A stretch of DNA of 64,000 nucleotides, from the NCBI GenBank assembly GCA_903813345.2, contig CAIIXF020000001.1, forward strand, positions 16,575,915-16,639,914. Reading direction: 5' to 3'. The stretch comes from Owenia fusiformis (Eukaryota > Annelida > Polychaeta > Sabellida > Oweniidae). Positions 11,052 through 20,996 of this stretch are shown here, piece by piece (position 1 is the stretch's first letter; each line of letters begins with the position of its first letter). The position numbers and the translations under genes were made by a program. A model generated the notes under the pieces. It was given only the letters and a program-made list of their open reading frames with translations. It ran no database searches and was not told the DNA's origin.

Positions 11052-14000
11052 TTACCCTGGTGCATAGTTACAGTGCATGATATCCCAGCCATCTCCACAG
11101 TCGTTATAACCGCATCCTACTAGGCTGGTTGTGGCCCACACGAGGGCAGTATAGTGCCCGCAGACAGCATTGCATGATGGTCCACTGTACGAATAGTCTT
11201 TATACTCATTGTACCAAGCATCAAATGACCTATAAAATGAAATCATGATCCAATATAAATTGTGTAACATTTTTTTCAATGATAGATATTTTGTTTTGAA
11301 TTGTTTTACAGAAGACGCACCACAGCAATTAAAAAAATACAAATCTTTTTTGCCTCTATCGCATTTGCCGCAGTGGTTGTAGGCTCAAAAATGCCTTCGA
11401 CCAAAAGCGAACATTCCCAAGGTCACATACTGAATAGCAGCAGTAGTCACATATGTGGCAAAACCACTATGATGGAACCACTATGATGAAAATGATGATA
11501 AGTAAACAATGCAATTATAAAACTTACTGTCGAATACCATAATTTCCTGCATAGTTTTGCCCTACAAATGGATACGGCTTAAACATCCTCTCTTCATTGG
11601 TGTCATGTCCCTTTAAGCATGTATCAGCACGTCCTTGGGCACTTTTCTCCAGTCTATCATCCCATTCCTTAAAAATGTAAAGACCATTTGCTTGGTACCA
11701 AGTTAAGTCAATCCTGGCAAACACGTGCGACCCCCCCCCCCCCCCCACAAAAACATAACCAATAAAAATGAAACCACTAGATAGAAGAAGAAAGGAACTT
11801 TGAAATGCTTTTTATTTGAAGCTGAATTTTGAAGGAAATTGCATCAATTTTTGTAAACTTCAAATCAAATCTAAACTTTTTTTTGGCTCGCTCATACCAC
11901 GTTCGCACCCCCCCCCCCCCCCCTGACTGAAACCCCAAGTTTTGCGATCGCACCCCCCCCCCCCTGACTGAAAGCTGGCTACGCCCCTGTCACATAATCT
12001 ACATCTACATTACCACCCCGGGTGATCAATATCCTGTGTTCCGAATTTCGTTCCAGCAAGTCAGTGACCCGAGTTGTGTTTTACTGAATCCCGACAAATA
12101 TGGCGGCTAATTTGACAACAGACGATGTTGATGTCGACAATTATTCAAAACTTTCTGACAGCATAAGGTAAGACTGAATATAGAGTGGCGCATTCGGTGC
12201 CTAAATATGTTTGCAACATTTTCTTAGTTGTTTATCCATATGCGTTGGGCATTACTGCTAATCGAAGCATAAGTAAACGTGACCTCATTTTCAACGCTCG
12301 CTGGAAAGTATGTCACCGAGCAGTTTTTGACCTTCTGTTAGTTAATGAGATAAACTGTTATCATGGTATAATTGCTGGGTAGACGTTCAAAGTATGTACC
12401 AACTCATACTTCCAGTGAATGTAAACCATTTCTTTGCATAAGCGTCCTAGAAGGCATAATAAGATATATTCCATAGTACCGAATAGGAATCGCCAGTGTT
12501 CCGACGCACTTCATGGATAAATGCTCATAGACTATTGAATCATAATGAACAGAAGCAGTGTATACTCACGTGTGATATCTTAATTTATCAAAAATAAGAA
12601 TTGAATGCATTTGATAATATTGATACTTTGCCAACTTGACTGATTTTTTTCTAGTCTGAGTAATTAATAAATGAGTAGTGGATTTGATTAATTGAGGATT
12701 TCCCATGTTAAAATATGTGAAAATTGTCAAGAGGCCACACACATCAGAGGATGAGAGTACAATACAACATGTGTAAATTATGAGACTATGTTGCAACACC
12801 TTCAAAGAATGGTCATTTCACAATCCACATTGCACATACTGTAGCAGGCATTTTTATGATATATTTTAACATTGTCACAAAAACCAGGGATTGACAAAAA
12901 ATATAGCATATCATATAGCAGGTATATGCCAGGTATTGTAATATATTTCAACGTTGTCACTGTTAGAGTAGGCATTACAATTTACCCATAAAAATATAAT
13001 AATATTGACAACAGGCTAAAAAGTCTTCACTTAGTAAGCCATAAATGTCACATAAAGGCGACGGTCACACCAGGCTTTCACGATAGCATTGCTAAGGTAA
13101 TAGTCCCTGGTATGACTTCCGAATATGAAGGATCCGTAGCACACTATAGCGCAGCAACATTTGAAGCAATATTTATGAAGGTGTATAGGTCTTGATTCTT
13201 TTATAATACCATTTGCCGAAAAAACTTCCGGCTTTCGGGTCGAAAAATGTATTTCATCACAAGGGGTCAAAAAACGTAAATATTTTGATTCGAACTTTTA
13301 TAAATTTTATAAGACACAGACCGTTATTCTAAGCATACGAACAAAAAAATTGATTATCATAATGTCAAAATTACTATGATTTTACTGTAGATGTCGGTGT
13401 TTAATTAGTGTAATTACACAAGTGTGTTTTTCAGATTTTGTTTGATTTTTCAAATATGAGCTAAGCCGATTCAACAAAATTGTATGGAATATTTAGGTAA
13501 TTTTTTTTGATTGGGAACGTATTCGTTTTCCGGGTAGTTTTCTTACCAGTTAAAACATTTTATTACCAGAATTTTTCCATATAATCGTAAAGGGTCTAAC
13601 AACAAATTATTGTTGATGTTTTATAAAACATAATAAAATAACAAATAGGTAAGATTCATATCTAATTCGATGTTACAGAGGTATTTGCATGTTCATATAT
13701 TCCAAGGGCATGTCTAATAATCAATTAGAGTCATATGCAGTCGAACGCCTTACAATTCTTCCTCGACGTTAGTTGTGGCTATCATCAAGTTTTCTGATGG
13801 TTGTTTCTTCTTTGACCTTACCGAAGGATGCAATCAAATTTTAGGAAGATAATGATAACGATTTTTCTCAATTATTCATGAATTCGACCAAGTCTTGATG
13901 GTTGTTTCATAAGTAACTGAGCTATTTCTAACTACGAGAAATGGAATTTTAGCTGTAGTCGCAATTAGTCAAGGGAGAGCAATAGGCCCACCTTTATTGA

Positions 14001-17000
14001 TAATGTTCACCGCTGAATAAAAGTTCATATCTTAAAACGTATTGAGACCCATTTTGCGAAAAACTAGCATAATTTAAGCATTTGTCATTCTAATAGAAAA
14101 GTGATTCATTTGTAGCATTTATCTTATTAATACCCGAGAAACAATACAAAATGTCGATACACTGATGACATAATCTTTTGGTATTGAATAGAAAAATAAC
14201 CTCAAACTTTTAGCTTAGAAACCTAAATCATATACTTAAAATCATATTTTATTATTTGCTATTGCATTGTGTACTCCAAATTGTAAAAGTTTGGAAGTTT
14301 ATTTTTTGGAAATTTTTTGACCTCTGTTAATGGCAGGCATAATTTAGCCTTAAAGCCGGAAGTATATTAAACGGTTATAATAAAAATTATTAGGGGACAT
14401 ATGTAGGTATGCTTATGTTAGGTCAAATATCGCTGCGCTATAGTGTGCTACCAGCTCCTTTATTAGACGTCCTAGAGATTTCATACCATGGACTATAATG
14501 GCAGGATCCATGCATAATTTATTAAATCAGGCCCGCAGATAGGAGGGGGGGGGCCTGGTCAGATATTCTCTCAAAAACTTGCAGTTTTTCACCATTCTGA
14601 GCACTTTTCACATGATTTTTTGCCAAAACAACAGATGCCAGCCAGATCATACTTATAGTAGAAGGCTAGGCTCAAATAAACCTCAAATTGAGGTATTATC
14701 ATTGAGATACTGATACTATACATACATACGATCGTGCTATCAAAACTGTCAAAAAGCCCCACCCCCCCTTGGCAAAAACTCCACCCTTGGTAAAACCGCT
14801 CACCAATGGTGAATCCTGGATACGGGCCTGTAAATGGTCATCGTGGTTGTACCAGACAGCAATGCAATGTTTTGATTTGCACACATTTTTTATTTTTAAA
14901 AATCTAATTGAGAGCATCCTAATCATGTGAAAAGTTCAATTTTTTTTGAATAGTTATATTCCTTCTATAAAGTGGGTACACTTTTTGGGACACCCTGTAT
15001 TTGCAGTTCAATGCCAATGTGGAAATCAATATACAGGGAAATTCGATCTTGAATTTGTAAAATAATAACAAGAAAGGTAGCACCAAATTAGCTTGATGTA
15101 TTCATGAATTGGATTCTCAAAAGTATACAAAATATATATAATCTTATTCTGTAGCTTCGGGACAATGGCGATTCCTATTCGGTAGAATGGAATATATCTT
15201 TCAACGACTTCTATGACGCTAATGAAAGGAAATAGCTTGGATTCAAACATAGCACAAGTTGAGACATACTAATAAGGTATACTTTACAGTTATACAATGC
15301 TCAGAGTATCCATCATTACTTACAGAAGGCAAAGAACGACTCGCTGATATCGTTTTCTGCGAGCTTTTCGAATTGGGTCATGTTGGTTTCATGCTTCGAT
15401 TTGCATTAATAGCCTACACATATGGATAATCGTTTATGAACATGTTGAAAACATATTCCAGCACCGAATGCATTACTCTATATTCATTCTTTCCTTATGC
15501 TATCTGATTTGTTTGACACATTTTCGTCACCTGGCTCGTCGAGACGCCATATTCATCGGGATTCAGTAAAAACACAACTCGGGTCACTGACTTGCTGGAA
15601 CGAAATTCGGGACACAGGATATTGATCACCCGGGGTGATTACACTCTATGCAGATGTAGACTGTGGGAAATATTATGCGCTGTATAAAAACGACAATTTC
15701 AAAATCTAGGTAGGGGATGGGTTTAATGCATGGGTACCGCGTCGATAGAGACACTTGACTACACATATGAGTATATTTGAAGTCCCAAAATGGCTCAGTT
15801 TCATAAATATCCACCAAAAATTCAAAAATGACAGTTGCCTCTGCTTCAAACGCACATTTCTGCCGCACCAAATATTTCCCACAGGCTCCGTCTGCATCGG
15901 GTGCATTACATGCATTAAAGATATGTGAGTGAAGATCCAATCTTAGATGAAAAATTTAAATATGAATACCATAAGGAAAAACACTTATGTAAGGGATTGA
16001 AAAAAACGAATTCATTGATGCTTTACCAACCATGTTGTAATTTTTCTGAAATAATTGTGCTGGATAATCCGGTTGATTGTGCCAACTTCGAATTTGATTG
16101 TGCCAATTTTAATAAACGTCTAAGGCATAACATGAAGATCATCAGACTTCAAAGTTTGGTAAGTACGAAAAGCCTACGCAAATGGACCAGACAGGGTATT
16201 TTAGCTTAATAAGGGTATGAGCAGCATTTCGCTTGTGGGAAATATGATTTCGGTGGAATATCCATTAGTTTTAGTTGTTTGGTTGGTCAGAGGGCTTTTT
16301 GAAGCTTTACATAACAATTTAGTTACTAGGCTAACCCTATTATATATGCATGATGCATAAATAACAAAAATTGGCATTGAAGGTCTTTCTCAGTGAATAT
16401 AAGAAAAAGTCGACCGGAGATTACTTCTCAATAAAAAATAAAACTGAGAATATTTTACCATGAGTCACTATGCAGTATGCATCGTGCGATGCACATCTAA
16501 ATGATGTAAAATGTCAAATCTAGCTACCATTTGTTACAGACGCGGACCGCCGAATGCCGAACACCAATCGGCGGACGCCTCGCCCTTAAGAAAAAAGCCA
16601 TGGTAACCATGGTATTCCATGGTGCGCCCATGGTAATCCATGGTTTTCTATGTTATTTTCCATGGAAATTCATGGACGCCCATGGTAATCTTCCATGGAT
16701 ATTTACCATGATTTTCCGTGGTAATTGTTGGTTTGGTAATTAGTTTTTAATGGATGTGTCATGGAGATGTAAAATCAACAATTTTGGTAGGATTTGTATT
16801 TACCAAAATCTCCAAAATGAATGTTTTGATGATATATCCCAGTTAGACTGAGACTTATCATTGAGAAAAAAGGGTGGACTTTTCATTTTGAAGGTATAGC
16901 ATGAACATTCATCGAATGTTAGAGTCAGCTTACAAATGAGAAAATATGTGAAACAGCAGAGCAGAGAGTAGGCCACAAGATTTCAAAAACAATTGTGCAA

Positions 17001-19200
17001 AGGTCTTTTGTGTAGAACAAGACTAGATAGAGATTGCTTATTTTTTAGGCCAAACACTTCTTTCCTTTGAAAAAGATTAAGTCAAACTAGCCCAAGCTCT
17101 GTTTTATTTCAATACTTTCTTTAATTTTCAGTTTAAAAAAATCAATATGAAGTAATTTAAGAAATAAATAACTAATTTTCTTAAATTACATTTCGTACAT
17201 TTGAGAATACAATCAAAAACCATGGTTTCTTTCTTTGAAGTTGAGAAAACTGCAATCAAAAGCCATGGAAGACGGTTGATTGCAATCGAAAGCCATGCTT
17301 TTCCATGGTTATTTCTTTGATGTTTTGGAAAGTGCGATCAAAAGCCATGCTTTTCCATGATTATTCTTTTGATCTTTTGAAAGTCCATGGTTTTCCATGG
17401 GCTATTTGTTTGGTCTTTTGGAAGCAGAAAAATGAATAATACATTGTTTCTAAATGAACTTCTCCAAATTAAGTCCCATTCAACTTTTATAAGCATATTA
17501 TCTGAAAAAATCCACAGAAAAGTATATACTTTTACAGAATTTTGACTTGAAATTGAGATGGGGGATTAACACAAGCCTATGGCTGCAAACTGAAATGTTA
17601 TACCTAAGTGATAAAAATTCAATTTGTCTATGTAAGAATATTATATTTAAAAAGAAGTTGCATGAAGGAAGGGGAGGGGGTTAACAACACCATTTGGCTT
17701 AAAACATGAAACATAGTATAAGTAATTAAAATTGATTTGTCTTTGAATAGGAATAAATAATCATTTGCATAATTTTTAAATATTTGGTTGCCATTATTCT
17801 ATGTTAATTAGGTGTCTTAACTCTCAAATTAATGTCAAAAGATTAATCTCTTTACAACAGATTATAAGAGTTAATTTGCATAATTCTTAAATATTCTGAT
17901 CTTAATTGTTATTATATATGATAATCTTACTCTTTCTAATGCTCCCTCTTCAGTAATTATTATTGTCTGTGAGTGTAGACAGTGCAAGTCAAAAACTCAT
18001 TGTTGATCAAATAAAACCAAATAGGATTTACTCCAAGTAAAAATGTTTATTCAGTCTGCAATAAGGGAATCCAGTGAGCTGATTTTATCATTTATTTTGT
18101 CTTTTTTTACATAAGTGCCAAAGTTAAATGATAGCAAATCCCAGCAAACAAATTATTACTTTTAATTGTGGGGTCAAATCATCAATTAAAAAATATATTA
18201 AGTAAACAGTTCTTTGTCATATGACACTATGTACAGAATGTACTAAACATATATTCAGATTGTAAAAACATGGTTGTATTTCAGGCCTGAAACCAGCTTT
18301 TGTCAAGAAGGTTGACTTTCTCAAAGATTTTGGGGTGGGGGGGGGGGTGTCATATTCTTTTATCTATGATTAATGAGACTAATTCTCAATCCAGCTTGGA
18401 TTCATTCGTTAAAATATTGATTCAATTTTGAAGATTTGGGTAAAAACAAAACCTGCCAAAATTGTTGATTTTACAACTCAAGTGTCATGGTAAAAACATG
18501 GCATGTTCATGAAAAAACAATTACCAAACCACCAATAACCACGGAAAATCATGGTAAATATCCATGGAAGATTACCATGGGTATCCATGAATTTCCATGA
18601 AAAATACCATGAAAAACCATGAATTTCCATGGAAAACCATGGATTACCATGGACGCACCATGGAATACCATGGTTACCATGGCTTTTTTCTTAAGGGCGA
18701 GCCTCAATCGCCAAAGCACCAAAGACCACAAAAAGGTTGGAAATCATAACATGTCACCTCATCTGGTGGAGACATAAAAGTTACTTTTCAATGTTTCAAA
18801 CTTTCTATCATTTTGCCATTCCAAATTTCCTCACCATGACAGCAATTTTGGAGAATAATCTTAATTTTCCCGACTTTTCTTAGAATAATCTCTTTGAAAA
18901 GGGTGGATTTTAAATCGTTTCTAATAAAATTATAATATTTTTTATAAGCCGATATTCGATTATGTTTCGATTACATATTTTTATCAATGACATATTTGCA
19001 CTTACCATAGCAACCATATTTGCAGCCTTTGGCTGGTTTGGAGTCTCTCCTCTTGCGGTCTTTGCTCTATATTCATTATGTAAGTCGAGAAAATATTGCA
19101 TTTCCTCTTTTGTCAAGTCCCTGTCGCCACTAACGTCGCCTCTGGACCACGCATAGTGAGATATTAAGCCAATAACCAGTATTAAATATTGTAGAATCAT
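11052..19200 (-). CDS. Secreted CAP/SCP-domain protein (CRISP/antigen 5/PR-1 family)
   Basis: Exons, in transcript order: 19200-19006, 11667-11528, 11229-11052. The phases fit (0, then 2), giving 170 aa if translation stops at TAA 11052-11054. Residues 1-19 are a signal peptide. The CAP fold shows LDLHNEYR (His41), WDDRLEKSAQ (67-76), GQN (101-103), WYNEYKDY (Glu120), CGHYTALVWATT (His137) and HCNYAPG at the end. Glu of the usual GEN motif is Gln102, so the family's His/Glu/Glu/His cavity set is incomplete. The last codons overlap a good donor (CCAGG|GTAAGA at 11055), so a further exon with the missing GN..G..PY segment is possible. Family members are extracellular with varied roles; none is assigned here. 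Intron 1 is 7.3 kb and full of transposons. Confidence 0.8.
11720..11992. mobile_element. Poly-C MITE-like repeat
   Basis: Three long C runs (about 11731, 11911, 11952) and the end GGCTACGCCCCTG. The interior phrase ATGCTTTTTATTTGAAGCT...TTTTGAAGGA is shared with 26409-26490 and, inverted, with 25970-26010, showing one repeat family. A related short copy is at 36990-37145. It is non-coding and lies in CAP intron 1. Confidence 0.6.
12100..12167 (+). CDS. Candidate first coding exon, unidentified gene
   Basis: ATGGCGGCT opens a 22-codon frame (M A A N L T T D D V ...) ending in a strong donor, AAG|GTAAGA, in phase 2. The preceding 90 bp is the best conserved part of the large inverted repeat. 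I find no continuing exon on the plus strand within the repeat or the next few kb, and I recognise no family. It could be a real nested gene or a captured promoter plus first exon; low certainty. Confidence 0.25.
14528..14830. mobile_element. MITE with CAGGCCCG termini
   Basis: The left end CAGGCCCGCAGATAGG and the right end CCTGGATACGGGCCTG are inverted copies of each other. G-run and C-run interior, no coding. It shares sequence with the element at 7257-7455 and sits within the right arm of the large inverted repeat, so it arrived after that duplication. Confidence 0.7.
15482..15550 (-). pseudogene. Decayed inverted copy of the 12100-12167 exon
   Basis: Read on the minus strand, ATGGCGTCT starts at 15550 at the position matching the ATG at 12100. 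The copy has a stop (TGA) at codon 8 and small indels, and the donor reads AAGGAAAG instead of AAGGTAAG. The flanking GAATATAGAGT and GCATTCGGTGC match the left arm. It cannot encode the same exon. Confidence 0.55.
15664..16514. other. Intronic DNA, no feature recognised
   Basis: Within CAP intron 1. Open frames on both strands (15626-15940 minus, 15925-16209 plus) have no domain signal and no convincing splice sites. I see no repeat relation to other parts of the window. Confidence 0.4.
16515..16578 (-). repeat. Dispersed TGTCACCACC repeat, interrupted copy (part 1)
   Basis: CCATTTGTTACAGACG and CGAACACCAATCGG are the minus-strand forms of the family signature. The other half resumes at 18702-18780 beyond the CCATGG element, with GACCACAAAAAGGTTGG and a TGTCACCTCATCTGGTGGAGACA end. 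The two halves make one copy split by a transposon insertion. Confidence 0.65.
16579..18701. mobile_element. Non-autonomous transposon with CCATGG-rich 160-bp TIRs
   Basis: The left terminus begins CTCGCCCTTAAGAAAAAAGC at 16579; the right terminus ends in its exact inverse at 18701. The inverted match continues for about 160 bp (16579-16740 and 18701-18540). Each TIR is a run of short palindromes built on CCATGG (ATGGTAACCAT, CCATGGTATTCCATGG). The roughly 1.8-kb interior is AT-rich with scattered CCATGG motifs near 17220-17400 and no transposase frame. A poly-G repeat fragment lies at 18285-18355. CAATCG occurs on both flanks near the ends, a possible target duplication, but not abutting on the left. 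Confidence 0.8.
18702..18780 (-). repeat. Dispersed TGTCACCACC repeat, interrupted copy (part 2)
   Basis: Right half of the copy begun at 16515-16578, ending with the inverted-pair relic GTCACCTCATCTGGTGGAGAC. It shows that the 2.1-kb element inserted into an older repeat. Confidence 0.6.
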
Positions 19201-19240
19201 GGTTGCAGATGAAGTTTTGGGGAGGGTAAAAATGATCATC

Positions 19241-19253
19241 CTTTTTATATAGC
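19241..19253 (-). promoter_or_regulatory. TATA box of the CAP gene
   Basis: On the minus strand the sequence GCTATATAAAAAG lies about 40-50 bp before the ATG at 19200, predicting transcription start near 19215-19220 and a very short 5' UTR. The match to the TATA consensus is strong; no other candidate is near. Confidence 0.65.
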
Positions 19254-20996
19254 TCTCAGAATTGTTAACAATTAACTTTAAGTGTTCATTTAGTGTCATA
19301 ATAATTGAGTTTAGGGTTCGTTGTATTTTACAAAATTATGTATTGGATTTCTGTATGCACCAATCTCCTCTGCTAGTATGCAATATTTTTTTAATTTTTC
19401 ATTTGTTTCCGATGATTGATTATGTTGCCTTTTTTATGATTTCATAATTTCAAATTAATTGTTAATTGTTGACAGTGATGCGTGAGTAACAGTCCTTTCT
19501 TATAAAAAATCCATTCTCAACACCAGCAGATGGTGAAAATGGGTGAGAGAGGGAGGGAGAGTGACTGAGCATACGATAAACAAAAAACAAACTAATGAGT
19601 TAAATGTATATAACAATTCAATATTTTATTTACTATTGACTAGTAAAATATATGTATAGATCTATAATATCTAAAATACTACAATATTATAAATAATACT
19701 GTCCATTAAAACCTCTGTTGGAAGGGACTAATTCGTCCCGATTATCAGCAGAATATAACAATACTATAATGTAACAATTATTATTCCAAATTACACAATA
19801 TAATATATCTAATTATATTGATGCGTAATAAAAATTGGATAAAACAGGAGACAAACGTTAACAAATAATACGATGTATTATAATATCACTAATGAGGCAT
19901 ATAAGGTTATGTTGGATCATAATTTGCTTTTGAATTACCCTGTCATATAGTAATTGGTAAGCTGACTAATAATGTACGAAATGAAACAATTCTAACAAAA
20001 TTGAATGCATTCTAAAAATTCATTTCGTTCGTTGTGTACCTTTACTTTACTAGGAGGTACGGATTGCACAGGACGAAAGGCTCGGAAATTGAATTAAAGT
20101 CATTAAATGTGTAAGTACAAGTGCCAAGGGGGTACAGACAAAAACAGAGATGAAATATTTAACAGTCCAACTGGTCATTAGGAAACAAAATACCAACATT
20201 CCAAACAAAAATCCAAACAAAAAATGTGTTATGGGCTCCAACTTTCCACAATGGACCATTCAAAGCGTAAGATAACCATGCGCAAAGGTTGTAGATTTTG
20301 ACAAAATAAAAATTGGACGGTCAAATTGCCTGCCAGGGGAGCAACCTAATGAATCAATTTCCTCACCCAGGGAGCAATGATAAATGGTTAAATATATTCA
20401 AAATTGCCATTAGCAGGAATATACTATTCTAGTACATGTTTACAATTCAAAAGTCCCTATTCCTGGCTTGAGACGGTGGATCAACACACTGAACACATGG
20501 ATATGTTACAGTTATGATAATACTACATTACATTAAATAAAACCATGGAATTGGCCGGGTGGATCTGTTTTCTAAACCTGAGCATATAAAAATTATCACA
20601 GAGACAAGATATGTGCAAGATATGTGCAATTTGCTGAAAAATTAAGCAAGTTTAAAGTGAACCTGTGGATTTCCACGTACATTTCTCAAAACTATTTCCT
20701 TATTTACATTACGCTTGACCCAAAATAGTCTTCATGATTAGATGGACGGTCTGAGTACAATAAAAGGGTAAAATTTGCAATTTGGCACACAAGTTCTTTT
20801 TAAAAATATATATGGCACTAAAACTAATACTTATAATTTCAAAATCAATATATCAACCAATAACAACCCTCAACCTTAAAAATTAAAACATAATGTCCTC
20901 AATAATGTACAGTAAAACCTTTGTAATTAGAACACCCTCCATACCTCTAAAAGTATTCCACGAGAGGTGTTCCACCTGACAGGTTTAACTGTACAT
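19254..20996 (-). other. Probable 3' UTR of SLC66A3 plus spacer
   Basis: AT-rich, no gene. AATAAA on the minus strand (TTTATT on plus near 19625) could end the SLC66A3 transcript about 1.4 kb after its stop, close to the CAP promoter at 19253. A TA-flanked short inverted repeat lies at 20908-20993. Confidence 0.35.
20908..20993. mobile_element. TACAGTAAAACCT mini-element, copy a
   Basis: TACAGTAAAACCT at the left and AGGTTTAACTGTA at the right are inverted ends; the interior has GTATTCCACGAGAGGTGTTC. The same ends and GTTCCACTT words recur at 32734-32884 and 54115-54301. TA at the boundary suggests a Tc1/mariner-type MITE. Confidence 0.65.

Larger units (their letters stand above)
11998..15663. 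repeat. Large imperfect inverted repeat (about 3.7 kb)
   Basis: The left arm, about 11998-13233, pairs with the right arm, about 15663-14354. Anchors: CCGGGTGATCAATATCCTGTG at 12018 and its complement near 15632; GCATTCGGTGC at 12190 and 15460; TACCGAATAGGAATCGCC at 12476 and 15166; TAGCACACTATAGCGCA at 13136 and 14437; AGCCGGAAGT complements at 13224 and 14354. Identity is near-complete in the outer 90 bp and clearly lower inside. A MITE at 14528-14830 interrupts the right arm. The arms lie in CAP intron 1, so the CAP pre-mRNA could fold back here. Confidence 0.85.

Noticed and set aside
15626-16209. Open frames on both strands as candidate exons
   Set aside because: No family signal, no paired splice sites, and no link with the exon at 12100.
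19201-19299. Upstream ATG extending the CAP protein
   Set aside because: The extension lies over and beyond the TATA box, and the residues are unlike a signal peptide; the 19200 start gives a clean one.
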